Source: Marsupella aquatica
Lineage: Eukaryota > Marchantiophyta
Length of the DNA stretch: 64,000 bases
NCBI GenBank assembly: GCA_973895155.1
Contig: OZ316898.1
Coordinates: 11,780,001 to 11,844,000, forward strand
Reading direction: 5' to 3'
Position numbers and translations under genes: made by a program. Numbering within the stretch: position 1 is the first letter of the stretch; each line of letters opens with the position of its first letter. Under the pieces are notes generated by a model that did not search any database, was not told where the DNA came from, and was given only the letters and a program-made list of their open reading frames with translations. Positions 11,408 to 29,400 of this stretch are shown piece by piece.

Positions 11408-11522
11408 CTTAATTCTTCAGGGCTCCGCCTACATGCGAGTTGGCCCTTAGTGCAAGTTTGCAAGTGCTTACTGTTGAGTTCTTCAGGGCTCCGCGTACAT
11501 GCGAGTTGGCCTTTAGTGCAAT
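11408..11522. repeat. Two direct copies of about 58 bp
   Basis: The block 'TTCTTCAGGGCTCCGC' followed by 'TACATGCGAGTTGGCC' and 'TTAGTGCAA' is present twice in direct orientation with few differences. Confidence 0.8.
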
Positions 11523-12007
11523 GAATAATCAAGACACTGAACATTAGCATACTGATATGTTTAGTGCAACAAATAAATCAAGACTCTGAACCCATACCCA
11601 TATGTTTAGTGCATTGAATAAATCAAGACGCTGAACACTAGAGGTATTTGCTTGATCTACCCCCAAAATGAAACTTGTTACTTGATTGACCCCCTGAGGT
11701 CTATCAACGGTCCAGATCTGAGATCGAAAGGTCCATCAACGCACCAGATTGGGGAAAAGTATTGAGGGGGTGGATTAAACAAACTTTTTCCATAAGGGGG
11801 TCTACTAAGCATATCTCTCCCGAACACTAGCATAAGGAAATGTTTAGTGCAATGAATAGATCAAGACTCTGAAGAGAGCGTACGGAGATGAGTGCAATAA
11901 ATAAATCAAGACACTGAACATTAGCATACGGAGATGTTTAGAGCAAGGAATAAATGAAGACTCTGAAGGTTATACGGAGATGTTTAGTGCAATGAATAAA
12001 TCAATAC
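11515..12007. repeat. Minisatellite, about seven units of 46-48 bp
   Basis: Each unit runs roughly 'AGTGCAATGAATAAATCAAG' then 'ACACTGAACATTAGCATACG' then 'GAGATGTTT'. About seven copies are recognisable, three before and four after an inserted 180-bp element that interrupts the third copy. Later copies are shorter and more diverged. Confidence 0.8.
11642..11821. mobile_element. MITE-like insertion with 9-bp target duplication
   Basis: A 180-bp block interrupts the minisatellite. The 9 bases GAACACTAG occur directly before (11633-11641) and directly after it (11822-11830), as expected for a target-site duplication. The ends are imperfect inverted repeats: 'TATTTGCTTGATCTACCCCC' at the start and, read on the other strand, 'GATATGCTTAGTAGACCCCC' at the end (14 of 20 match). 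A 9-bp duplication with inverted ends fits a Mutator-type non-autonomous element. The end also resembles 25,200-25,230. No coding capacity. Confidence 0.65.
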
Positions 12008-12308
12008 AGGTGCAACGAAACTACGCAAGTCCCAAAAAGATTATTGGAAGGCAGCAGCAGAACGAGTCAGACCAGTTACAGCGATGCGGAAGATTTGCTT
12101 TCTTTTACTCCGAAAGTGGGGCTTCCAAATCTGGGCTGATGCGAGACTACGTGGCTGGTCCTTTTGCCTGCTGTGCTGTGCTCATCACCTCCATCAGCTG
12201 TGCTGTCGGTAGCAAGCATCAACTGATGAAGAACAAGCACAACCACCTTCAGCAATAACAATATCACAGCACATCTACTCTGTCTCTCACTCTCTCTTTC
12301 TTTCTTCT

Positions 12309-12545
12309 AGTGAGTAGAAATTGTGAAGTACTGATGCTGCAAACTTGAGATCACCACTTCTTCCACTGGCACAACGAAGGAGAAAGAAATCTTTCTTCTA
12401 GTGAGAAGATATTGTAAAGTACTGATGCTGCAAACTTGAGAACATCACTTCCTCCACTGGCACAACGAAGGAGAAAGAAATTGCAAAGTGTTGTTGCTGC
12501 AAACTTGAAATCATCAGTTCCTCCACTCGCACAACGAAGGAGAGC
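12309..12545. repeat. Three tandem copies of about 80 bp
   Basis: Three direct copies share 'GATGCTGCAAACTTGAGA' (the third begins 'GTTGCTGC') and 'CCACTGGCACAACGAAGGAG'. The first two keep a 5' part 'AGTGAGNAGA.ATTGT.AAG' that the third has partly lost. It lies about 0.6 kb before the acetyltransferase start, so it may be in its promoter region. Confidence 0.8.
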
Positions 12546-12729
12546 CATGAGTACTTGCTCTCTCATTCAAGTGCGGAGGCCGAAACTTCCTGGCACAGTC
12601 CCATCTGTTGTCCTCTGAATTGGGCTGTGTGGGGATTGTCAGCTCAGCCCTCGCATTGCATTGTTGGCGAGGCGTTTATCACTTCCTTTCCGTTACCGGG
12701 GGACATGACAGTACAGGAGTAGCTATACG

Positions 12730-12772
12730 GTGGGGTGGGGTGGGGGTGGGGTGGGGTGGGGTGGGGTGGTGG
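12730..12772 (+). other. G-quadruplex-prone GGGGT repeat
   Basis: About 40 bases consist of GGGG or GGGGG runs separated by single T, at least seven runs in all. Runs of G with one-base loops are the classic pattern for a very stable G-quadruplex on the + strand. It lies about 370 bp upstream of the acetyltransferase ATG, on the coding strand. Confidence 0.75.
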
Positions 12773-13140
12773 TCTGAGCACTTTCGGGTTCTGTCACTTC
12801 TCATCAGTTGCATGCATGCAGACAGGCAGGTAGGAAAGCTAGGTGGGATGTTGTGCTGAAATGTACCACAATCAGTGACGTCTCTTCTGGCCTGGCATTG
12901 ATCCATCTCACTCGCATAGACATCATATCATATCGCCCTTTGTCTGCTGTGGTGGTGCGTGTTTGGCGTGACCACAAGGATTTTATTGCTCCAAAGAACA
13001 AGAGAGGAGCACCGATTCATTTAATGAGTGGATTGCTGGGAGTTCCAATCCTGGGGAGACATAACAGAAATAAGTCGGGCCCTTGTTAACCGCAATTTGC
13101 AGCTCCCTCCCTCAGCTCTTCAGCTGCTCTTCGTGAAGAT

Positions 13141-19341
<6,201 letters not shown>

Positions 19342-20369
19342 AGAATTGTACGACACCATGCTGTGTTCCAGATGCTGCACCCACATCTTCTACCGTGAGG
19401 ACTAAGAGTCCATGAACGTCATTCCTCACGCACATTGCTGAGAGCAACAGACTTTAGGTGTGGAGGTTAATGTCAATCCAGACAATGGATTTGTGACAAC
19501 TCTCCCGCTTAATGTGGATAGCTGTTTCTATTCAACACCCAGGTATCTAAACTGTCTTTCAACCTAGTCCAGACGAACTATGTCTACTATACGTAGACAT
19601 AGTAGAAGGACTAAATTCAAGATACCTGATCCAGCTCGTGATTGGCTTGTCCATCACGCAAGAACAACCGAACAATGAGTCCTTCGGTTTGTACATAACT
19701 GGGTTTTATGGAATCATGAAATCCACATGAAATTGAGAAAAGTATACCCTTCTGTGCAAGGAAGGTGACTTGACAAACTATAGGTTCAATATGAGAAGAG
19801 ACCGTCGTTGTATTTAGTTTAATAGCTACTTCAGAAGTAGCATAGGCCTTCATGGACCACACTTTTTTACTGTTTTGTAACTAAGTGTAAATTCTTTATT
19901 TGTTTCAACAAAGAACAAAGTGATTTGCTGTAACAAGGTTTGATTTTTCTTCATGTGTAATGCTTGACATGGATTTTTCTTCATATGTGGAATACTTGAC
20001 ATAACACAAGGAGGATGCTTGTAAACAAGATGGGCTCTAGTTGGTCGAGGCGCGACCCCATTGAGTGAATGGAAGGTGCCTGGATTTGACTTTTGGACTC
20101 CCAATATCAAATTTCTAAAAACCATGATATTTGCGAAGTTGACGAATTACCCAGAGAAGTGCGCAGCTAAATGCAAATGACACTCCACAGCTGAACGAAT
20201 GTTCAAAACCCTGCTGAACATACAGCACTTGAAGAATTTACTTCAGTATTCGGCAAGCAACAATTCAGAGTTCTCAGTACGTGAAACCTCCCGAGACTTG
20301 TGCCTGGCTAATTGAAAATAAGCTCTTTTAAATTTATCGCTGAGTTCCATCTTCCTTAAGCAGGTCTTC
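19342..20369. other. Convergent intergenic space between PTA and ERG28
   Basis: About 1 kb between the stop codons of two genes that face each other, so it should contain both 3' UTRs. Apart from the hairpin at 19577-19603 I see only AT-rich sequence and a short near-duplication of 'GACATGGATTTTTCTTCAT' around 19,965. No gene is supported. Confidence 0.6.
19577..19603. other. Perfect 11-bp hairpin after PTA
   Basis: The arms ACTATGTCTAC and GTAGACATAGT are perfect reverse complements around the 5-base loop TATAC. It lies 236 bases after the PTA stop, probably in the 3' UTR. It could be an RNA 3' structure or a small-element footprint. Confidence 0.7.
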
Positions 20370-21646
20370 TCAAGCTTGTTTCACAGCATTGGAAGTGTCA
20401 CCCTTGTTCCATTCCCGGAGCATCCAAATGATTGACGTACCTGTCAAAAGTGGATTTAGAATTTCAAATTGGTCAGGCGGAAAACTATGCGCAGAGTAGT
20501 GGCAGGCAAGGAGAGCAGATTATTCCGAAAGACGATAATCAAGGAGCTCAAACAAACCGATTTCCCACCGTTCATCTTGTCTTAGATAGACAGTGACAGT
20601 GACAGTGAGGTGTTTCTATAATGGCACGCGAACTTCTCTCAAATTTTCATCTCTGAAGAAATTGCCAACTTATCCACTGGAAAACCTGTTGAGATAGCAT
20701 GCTGTCTGTCTCGCTGGAATATGTTTGTAATGTACAGTAGAGAAATGATCACTGACAGAAGAAAGAAGCTGACAACTCGAAGGAGTGATCCTAACATTAT
20801 CTTGGTAGAAGATGCTGTGCAATTTGCAGTAAGACACAAGGATAGCAACAGGTTCTCACAATGGGAAAGGACTAAAGTCAGTAAGTACCTGCAAAGAGAC
20901 TTGTCGTAGCGAGCCCGCGGAGGGGCATGGTCTTCCAAATGAAGCACTCGGTGAGAAAGTGTGCAAGCGCATACACAAAGGACATGAAAGTGACGATGTA
21001 AAGGGGTTTATTCTTTTGTAGAGTTGTGGCAGTCATGAAACAGAGGGTACATGTGAGCAGGGTCCACGTTGCAAAAGTTCTTCCATGCATGTCTGTCACT
21101 GTTCACCGAGCAACATCCAAAATGTAAGCCTCCCATCAAATCAGAACAACAATGAGCCATAACAACTTTGACCTATCAATCTAATCAACATACATTCTTA
21201 AAACCCTGACTTGCATCGTGTGTTCCCTGCAATATGAAGGCCAAAGAATCGAGGGCCCAACAATTGAACGAAACACTCTTTCACACGGAGAGTGAAAACT
21301 CAGACCACACCATCCTCTCGTTGCCTTTAATCAATGTGTCAGAAAAGAATGTTAAGTTTTTGGTAACAACACCGCAGCACAAGACCCAGAATGGAAGTTA
21401 TTTACCGGATGAAAAACATCGGGAAACCCAGAGATGGACACTTGATCGAGAAAAGAGTAGAAAATGCACAAATTAGTAATCAAGACTAGACGGACGACGC
21501 CCTATCAGAAAACGAGAGACAGACGAGGAGAACTTACTCTCAGGGAAGACGGAGAGACGCAGTGCCCATATGTCGAAGAAACCAAACCACACAGAGGAGA
21601 GGCGCAAGAAGCCCACAACGATCAGCCATACCCCGAGCGGCGCCAT
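20370..21646 (-). CDS. ERG28: ERG28-like sterol biosynthesis scaffold protein
   Basis: Three exons on the minus strand: 21646-21538, 21098-20889, 20440-20370; GT-AG introns, phases 1 and 1, giving 129 residues, the length I recall for plant ERG28. Visible family signatures: exon 1 'WLIVVGFLRLSSVWFGFFDI', exon 2 'HGRTFATWTLLTCTLCF' and 'YALAHFLTECFIWKTM', exon 3 'TSIIWMLREWN'. Four hydrophobic stretches suit a small ER membrane protein. In yeast and plants ERG28 tethers the C-4 demethylation enzymes of sterol synthesis (methyl oxidase, decarboxylase/dehydrogenase, ketoreductase) at the ER. A tandem duplication lies directly upstream of its ATG (21.66-22.02 kb). It converges on PTA; I infer no functional link. 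Confidence 0.93.
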
Positions 21647-21655
21647 TGAGTTTCC

Positions 21656-22015
21656 TTCTAGTCACTCTTTCTGAGCTGATATACGAATGCCGTTCTGCAA
21701 ATCGAATGTGGAAAATCACTGGACGAATCTCATTTACAGATCTGCTGTAGAAAGATTTCACATCCGAAGGTTTCTGGAGCCGAGCATTCTGTTGAAGCAC
21801 TCGGTAGCTGAGAGTGCAGATCGAAGCCAACACAGTTTGTAAAATGATGCAAAGCTGATATGCGAATGCCGTCCTGCAAATGATGTGTGAAGAATCACCG
21901 GAGGAATCTCATTCCGACATCTGCTAGAGAAGGACTTTGAAGCAGAGGGATCTGTTGACGCTCTCGAGAGCTGAGACTGTAGATTGAAACAAACGTAGTT
22001 TTCTAATATAACGCA
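21656..22015. repeat. Tandem duplication of about 175 bp upstream of ERG28
   Basis: Two adjacent direct copies share 'GCTGATATGCGAATGCCGTC' (first copy 'GCTGATATACGAATGCCGTT'), 'GAATCTCATT', 'ATCTGCT' and 'GAGCTGAGACTGTAGAT'-like blocks. Copy 1 starts within about 25 bases of the ERG28 ATG, so both lie in the 5' UTR or promoter on the minus strand. Confidence 0.75.
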
Positions 22016-22185
22016 CGACAAAATGAAAGGAAAACGCCCTCACTAAATAACAAATATTCACGTGCCAAGTGAGCCCTCTAGACTTTAGGTTTGTGTTTTT
22101 TTTAAACCAACTAGCCAGTACTAGCCAGGTGATGAGCCTGGAATTGAAAGGTCCCATAACAATCACACCTTCCACACAGAGAGGG

Positions 22186-22240
22186 GTGTGGGGGTCTATG
22201 TGTGTGGGTGTGTGGGTGTGATGGGTTTTGTGGGTAGTGG
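22186..22240. repeat. GT-rich simple sequence
   Basis: About 55 bases of GTG/GGTGT-rich low-complexity sequence ('gtgtgtgggtgtgtgggtgt'). No coding content. Confidence 0.75.
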
Positions 22241-22349
22241 ATGGGAGTTTTGATTATTAGTAGGCCCTGTTGTCCACTTTTGTGGCCATGCTTTAATCTT
22301 CTCTCCCTCCTGGTGCAAGTCCATGTGGGATCCCTGGGGGCTCAACTTA

Positions 22350-22552
22350 AAATGGGTTCCTACAATGAATATATGTCACTATGGGGTGGGGAGAGTCTAC
22401 ATTTATTAAGTGCTCTTCCTCATTTTCTTTCAAGAAAAAAAAATGTTCAACTGGAATGGGTTCCTACAATAAATGTATGTCACTATGGGGTGTGGAGAGT
22501 CTACTAGTATTAAGTGCTCTTCCTCATTTTCTTTGAAGAAAAAGAATGCAGC
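22350..22552. repeat. Tandem duplication of about 110 bp
   Basis: Two direct copies of a block running 'GGGTTCCTACAATGAATATA' to 'AGTGCTCTTCCTCATTTTCT' are separated by a short A-rich joint. Few substitutions, so a fairly recent duplication. Confidence 0.85.
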
Positions 22553-23651
22553 TTTTTCCTAGTGATTGAACGCCCTCATAACAACAATTGCCAAGCTAAG
22601 TGAGTTGCTCTACACAGATAATACCTCGGATAATACCCTAGGAATGATCAGATTAGTGAAAGGTTGAGTCCTTGGGACAGATTTTTGTTAGTGTTTGTGA
22701 AACTTAAAAATGTGGACTTTTTGCACAGGGCAACTTTTCCTCCCTATGGTAGTGTTGTCTGGCTAGTCAGTCCATTGTATGAACAAAGGGTGTCAGCAAA
22801 ACATTTAAAGGGACAACTGCCAGATGAAGTGAAATGTACCCTCTGAGACCATTGTCCAAGGAGAAACGAAGGGTGACAGGAAATTTTAAAGAGATGAGGG
22901 CGAGGTGAATTGAAATGTCACCTGCAAGACCCAAGGAGGACAGAGAAAATGGTCTGGTGATAGGGACTATGCCAATGAAAAAAATTAATCCAAACACTAC
23001 TTTTCAGGTGACGTATCCAATACTAGCACATAATATAATATAGTGCATATTCTGCATAAAGGGGGCTTTACAAGATGGTGGGGGCAGTTGAGTGTCTCTC
23101 CATCCAAAGCAAAGCCTATGGCCATTTCTTTACACAAAAGTTAAAATGCCTGAGCAAAATGTGTCATGTCTGGAATGCGATTCCCTGAAAAGAAGGGGCT
23201 ATTTGCTCCAAGTTTTCAGACCACCTCAAGAGGAGGTCCAAGTTTTTGACAAAAATGCTTGCACACATCAGCAAAAAAGGGGACCCATAAGGGGCCCACC
23301 CACAGATGACTAGATTGGGTAATAAATGCTTTTGCTTGATTGTGCCCCCAAGTTCATGTAAAGTAAAGTGTGGCCAGTTTCCACATATGAATGACTAGTT
23401 TTGCATCTCTCACTTAGAAAAAAAAAAGAATTGCTGCCCCAAGTTCTCTCTAAAGCCACCCTAAGTGAGTCTAGGGAGATATGATGGTCATAAATAAATC
23501 TAACAAAATTTCTTAGCATCTTTTCCTTCACAGAAAGTGACACCAGCCACCAGATGTAAATGAAAATTGAACTGGCTCCACCATCCGCCACCATCCCGTG
23601 CTGTGCACAAAAGTTGGACCAGGTCCACCTGTTTTGCATTTATTTCTTGCT

Positions 23652-23905
23652 GGGTATGCCCCGTTAGTGGGCACAACCCAAGTACCCAACCGTAGTAGAT
23701 GACCTGTTTATTAAGATTGCTGGGTATGGGTCAAACAACCCTCATTAATGACCAAAACCCAACAATAGGAGGTGGCATTATTATTATTATTGCTAGGTGT
23801 GGGTCAAACGACCCCCATTGATGGCGAAAACCTAGCAGTTGAGCAGTACAAGGCTAATTTTAATATTAATATTATTGCTGGGTATGGGTCCAACAACCCC
23901 ATTTC
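23652..23905. repeat. Small hairpin-like units, about three copies
   Basis: The unit begins 'TTGCTGGGTATGGGTC' and 'AACAACCCC', then 'CCAAAACCCAACAA', so its two ends are inverted repeats of one another (TTGCTGGGT / ACCCAACAA). Copies begin near 23,648, 23,718, 23,796 and 23,873, with ATT-rich spacers. This resembles nested or tandem copies of a tiny inverted-repeat element. Confidence 0.6.
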
Positions 23906-24028
23906 ATGGACAACAGCTTGTGCCTCCAGAGCAGATGGTATAAACGATCTCCCTAAAAGCAAGCCACTATTTTAGCTAAACTTTTTGCCAGAAATCATTC
24001 AAAATGAGAGTGGCTTTAACAAGAAGTG

Positions 24029-24043
24029 GGGGGGGGGGGGGGA
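24029..24043. repeat. Poly-G run
   Basis: An uninterrupted run of about 15 G. It is followed by diverged duplicate blocks ('AACAAGAAGTG' and 'TACAAGAAGTGTAGGGACTT'). Confidence 0.85.
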
Positions 24044-24989
24044 CTCGTGGCTTCTTCTCACCATACCAAACTGGAGCGTCATTATAGAACATACAATGTT
24101 CTTGCTATGAACATAGAAAGCATTACAAGAAGTGTAGGGACTTGTGATTTCACCTTAGCAAACTGGAGGGCCATTTTTTGTTCTAAAACATAGACTCCAA
24201 ACCAAAGCACTACCAGATGTCTTTTGAAATGAACTTCACCAGATGCAAATAGCTAGAATGAGGAGCCTTAGTTTGGAAAGGTTTGGACCACCTCAAGAGG
24301 TGGTTTAAGATAGTAGACAAAACAAGCACTCCACATCAGTAGTTACTTGGGCCCACTACTAGCCATGTAGGATTGGGGTACACCGTTCACAGTGAGTTCA
24401 CCATAAATCTCCTTTGGTGTGGAGGAGAGAAGCACTCATTTTGGCTCAAGCAAACTGCCTGGCTGGGTATTGTACAGACACCCTCACCAGAATTTTTCAA
24501 GGGGCAAAAAATTGCCAAATTCCACCTCCTTGAAAAGTCTGTTTTCTAATTTTGGCAACACTAAACCAATTTTCCACTTACCCACAGACTTGGTTGGCCA
24601 GAAGGTAAAGGGTACCTTTTAATATAGGGAGTTCTAAGGGCCAGACATTTAAGGAGGAAAATTAGATAATCAATACTCCTAGAATCTTACCATGTTACCT
24701 ACAGAATTGAAGAGAAGAACATTGAGTCTCGAAAAGACCTAATGGAACAAAATGTCAAATACAATTTTACAACAAGAAGACATTCACATGAATGTTTGCA
24801 CATGTGATTATCCTAATTCATAGTTCAGAATGCGCCAAAATGACAGCTTGGCCCAATTTACGATTACCACCGTGCAAGCCATGCAGCTTGACTGGACACA
24901 ATCACTATGAAATTGAGCAGGGTTCATTGTTCAAAGTCCTATTATCACTATATACCTAGAAGAACTTTCAGAAGAACATTCTGTGAGGC

Positions 24990-25235
24990 TCTTTAAGAGG
25001 GGGTTGATCAGGCAAGAAAAGTTTTGAGGAGGCTGATGAAGTAAAGTTCATTAAGAGGGGGTTGATCAAGCTTTGAAAAGTTTCAAGGAGACTGATTGGT
25101 AAAGTTCATTAAGGGGGATTCGTCAAGCAAGAGAAGTTTCAAGGGGGTTGATGAGGTAAAGTATTTCAGAAGTTTCAAGGGGGCTGAAGAGACAAAGTAT
25201 TTCAGGTAAGGGGTCTATTAAGTACATCTCTGGGG
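24990..25235. repeat. Degenerate tandem repeat of about 58 bp related to the MITE end
   Basis: Three to four units share 'AAGAGGGGGTTGATCA.GC', 'AAGTTTCAAGG.GG.TGAT' and 'GTAAAGT.CATT'. The block ends in 'GGGGTCTATTAAGTACATCT', which matches the end of the MITE-like insertion at 11.8 kb ('GGGGTCTACTAAGCATATCT'). The two are probably related elements. Confidence 0.65.
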
Positions 25236-26433
25236 TACTCAGGTACTCGATATTTGGGCTAGATCTTGAGTACAGTGAGGTTTACCCATCATTGAATGAT
25301 TTCGCTATTTGAGCTAGATCCTTGAGTAAAGTAAGGTTTGCCCACCATTTAATGATTTAATGAATTAATCCCACAGGCCTGCAGATCGTCCTGTACGCAA
25401 TCGTTGTTGACCGTTTCAGAGACCATTTATGACAGTGAATTAATGGATTTTGTCCCTCCGTGTTTTGCTGTTTCACCCGCAGGATGCGCATGTAATTTCG
25501 TACGCGTTCCTTCCGACAGGTCAGGAGATCAGACGAAGAATGGAGGCAAGGTCTCCATTGTAAACAGTTGTTTGACAACATCTGGGTCAGTGTTCTCACC
25601 TGGTTATGGATGACTACAAAACGGCATCCAGCCGAGATTCTTACTAATCACGTCTCATCTGAAACCGTGCAGAGAAAAACTGGACTTCTCACGGAAAGCG
25701 CTTGTTTCCGTTGCCTTCTCTGGAAATAACAGCCATCAGATTGCTCACCACTTGGAAAAAATACTTCAAAAACTTGCTCAGAGGTAATAATTATTATGAA
25801 GTTCGCATTAGTTTCTTAATCAGAACGCAACGTGACTTGGAATTCAATAAATGCCCACGAATGAGCGGAAATTGAATGTTCCCAATCAATGAAAGAATAT
25901 CAGCACATCGCCTTTCTATCCGTTAGGATTTCCAAATATGCCCTCAAAAGATTTTCTAATTACTCGTGGCTGACAGCTTCCACGTCTCATTCAAAACGGT
26001 TTAGTCTGAAAACTGATGTCTGCAGAGGATAGCTTGATCTCAAAGACAATTGCACTTATATCAGCATAGCAGAGTACACACTCAGGAATAACTTCACGGC
26101 AGTGACTTTGGTGCATCCAAGGAGCATGAGGGAGTTCAGGTATCATCCTGGAAGATCAGCTAAACGTACGTGCAGGATTTTGTTACGAAGAGAACATGTA
26201 TAGAAGAATATATTTACAGGAGCACCCCTCGCTTGCACTGGTATGTGCGGGTAACCCAATGACTTGGGTAATAAATCCTGGCTTCCCAAATTCGAAGAAA
26301 CAACGCACAACGCACAACGCACAACAAACCATAACAGTTTTTCACTTTATCCGACTCCCTCGTGCACTATAGGAGCGTATCTGCCTTTAGCACATACTTT
26401 CCAGGTCGCAGTATGAATGGCTCTTGCTGAGGT

Positions 26434-29400
26434 TTAGAGTCCGAAGAGTTGTTGTGGAGCCCCTTCGGAGTCTGCGTAGGTCTTTTTAGGAATGTGAAGA
26501 GAACTTTGCCTGCCGTCCATGACATCCTTGATGGAGTGTGCAACCTTCAGAGTGAGCACATCTGAATTGGACTCGACAGCTGCTGTGAGAAGTCTGATCC
26601 AATGGTCTGAATCGAATTGGAAAGACAAGTCAGTAAAACGACAATAGCAGGACAAACAAAAGAAGTAGATTGACATGCGGAACTGACCTCTAGGTCTAAT
26701 CCTATTCATGTCTCGGGATTTGCAATGAACCCTTCATCCTCAACGGAAAGCTTTACTAAAACCCAAATTTTGTTTTCTTTGAGATAGACTAAGCATACCT
26801 TGAGTAGGAACAATGCTTGCTTCCAAGACACCTTTCAAGCACTCCACGCCATACTGCGTACACGTTAGGCTTCATTAGCTATGTTCAAGTTCAACCAGCA
26901 ATGGTTACTCTGGCATTTGATGAATGAGATAGGTTCGTATCAGCTTCCCGCATTATGATTGAAAAAATCTTATTACCTTATGAGCTGTGACAAAAAGATC
27001 AATCCCTCGGTTGTGTACAAACGCCGGATCCAATGTTCCAACATAGAGATAATGCACCATGGCTTTCGCCAAATTGTATGACGTATCATGAAGTTCCATT
27101 CTGTTCGATTCGAGGAGATTCAGCCTGAAAATCTGCAATGGAGGACAAATGTGCGTTCAGAGTGCCAAGTTTTAGCTGACACAAACAAACGGCTTCTTGC
27201 CCTTGTATCATGGCATGCAATCTAGCTCGTAGTATACTCCTGCACAAACTGCATTACCGTTGAAGGAAGTGCAACAAGATGCGCTGCTTGTGTCCAATTT
27301 TCTCTAAATAATTTCCTACCACGGGGTAGCTGAAGGAAAGGCATTGTACCTTTGAAGCACCTATCACAAGCAACTTTAGTGCAACGATATCCTTGCCTTC
27401 AGCAACGAACTCAACAAGATCATGTTTGCCGCTCTTGAAGACAGCATCCCAACTTTGTTGAATAGTGTGAGAAACAGCGTTCGTATGATGAGCTGGTGGC
27501 TTCAGGCCCTTTGCAGCAAAATGCTGAATGGTTGCGTCCGCCAAAACCTTTATCAACGCATCCCAGTGACGGTATTCCCATCCTATAGCAGAAAAATGTT
27601 AAAGCATAAGTATATACTGGCTGAAAGGCATAAACTTATCATATTCCATACCAGACAAGGAATCAAACGAGTTGCGGTGAAACAGCCGGGCAATTAATGC
27701 TTATGAAATATGATGGTACACCTTTGACATATAGAGATGATTTGAGCTCCAGAGCAATGAGTAGAGGCGTCTTGTGATCGAAGCTGATCTTCCTTGTCTC
27801 CTGTGCACTTCCATCGTGACGTTTCGGCTCATGACGGACGATGGAAATTTTGTGAGCTGATGGTGGCGGGGCAGCTTTAATGTTAATATCAGCTCCATGT
27901 TGTAATAAAGTCGTGACAGCCTCAAGATGACGCTGTTCCTCATATTTATAAACCACCAAATGTAATGCTGTAGCTCCCTGGATCAGCCAGACAGTAAGTG
28001 AGCACTCGAGCACCCACATTTCTTAACCCATCGTCTGGCATTCCATCAGAACGTCGCTGGTCACTAGCTAAAGGTCATGGTATGTTTGTATTACGCAAAC
28101 AGCAAGTCTATGTCTCCCCCTCTGTTTGTGCCTCATAACCGCATCGGGCAAGTACCCTTGTAATGGTTGTCTCGGAAGTGACATCATGATCTATAATTGG
28201 GAACACACACATGACCAGCTTTATAGGAGTATTACATTTTCGCCTAACCTGACCCACACCACCACCAAATTCCGCGTTGTCTTTCTGAGATAAGCTTGCC
28301 AAAAATTTAAAAATCCAAGGAACTAAAAAATCCGAGGAACTCATGCTCCTATGTCGATCCCAGTCTCTTGGATTTTTCGGACCTCTTACTTCAAAGCCAA
28401 AAACTGCGCAGTATACGCTGTATACTGCTCTCAAGAATGCAATTCACGAAAAAAAATCCAGGCAAAATATTGTGGAACGTAGTGTCCTCGCAATCATGTG
28501 GATGTTTCAGTAGTGTTGCGTGGCTGACACCCCCGATATTCGTGCTATCACCATATCTAAGTTGCTGTGTGGCCCCATGTTTTCATACAGTCCTAGCAAC
28601 ATCGTAGCAGTTTTTCTAGGTAAACGGCTTGTGGATGATATCTCGAGGTCATTCGGATCTGCAGCCGTAACAACAGCCCATAATGGTATGTCCAAACGGG
28701 GAATTCCACTTCCGGTGTCGAGTCCACACCCTCACTCTGCCATTCCAATATTTCCTGAAGGATACCAACTTTAGGGTGGTTTCATTCCAGGTGGGCTCTC
28801 CCGTTAAATAAAGTTTCATGCGGTCCAAGATCCCATTGCAACTTAGGAAGGTCCCAAATAACATACTCAAGCATGATCAGGCATGCTTTGTTACTGCACG
28901 AGCTTCAATCACAAGCGTTAGTTCCTCCCTTGCCCAGACACTGCAATTAATTCTGTTAGCATGTTGCAAGCATCCACAGCAGTACAACCTGTAGACCTCT
29001 CGAGTAAAATTACCGATCGGCGGGAATCGAGCCTTTTCTAATCGGGTACCCTATCTAGATCGAGACAGGTCATTACGCAAGCTTTCTGAAGACTGTGGGC
29101 AATCCCCGCATTTCTTTGCCGGATTGCCCCCTGGAAATGAGTTTTAGGCGAGAAAGAACTGGAAGTGCTTGCAGCGAACAGCCACGGACTGCTCTGCCCT
29201 TGTGGAAACGCCAAACCACAGAGACAAGGAACTGAAAGCAGGTGTGAAGACCCTGACCCAACGTCAACAAAGTGACAACCCCCCGACCAGAGACTTTGGA
29301 TTACGGACTCTAGGCCCTATACAACCTGAAGTTGCCTCAGAATCTTTAAATTCTCCTACACGACCCCAACCTCTCAAGATTTCTTTCAGTTTAGCCTTGA

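Larger units (their letters stand above)
7402..13140. other. Intergenic region rich in short repeats, no supported gene
   Basis: Several open frames occur (for example 7743-8435 on the minus strand and 10637-11005 on the plus strand), but they start at non-ATG codons or show no family features, so I do not call them genes. The supported contents are the separate repeat, MITE and G-rich entries. The last few hundred bases should hold the promoter and 5' UTR of the phosphate acetyltransferase gene. Confidence 0.5.
21647..26433. other. Repeat-rich intergenic region, no supported gene
   Basis: Between ERG28 and the ankyrin-BTB gene I find only repeats: the duplications listed separately, a pair of related blocks at about 23,205-23,300 and 24,280-24,350 sharing 'ACCACCTCAAGAGG', and G or A runs. 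Open frames are short and lack family features. It looks like old transposon debris. Confidence 0.5.
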
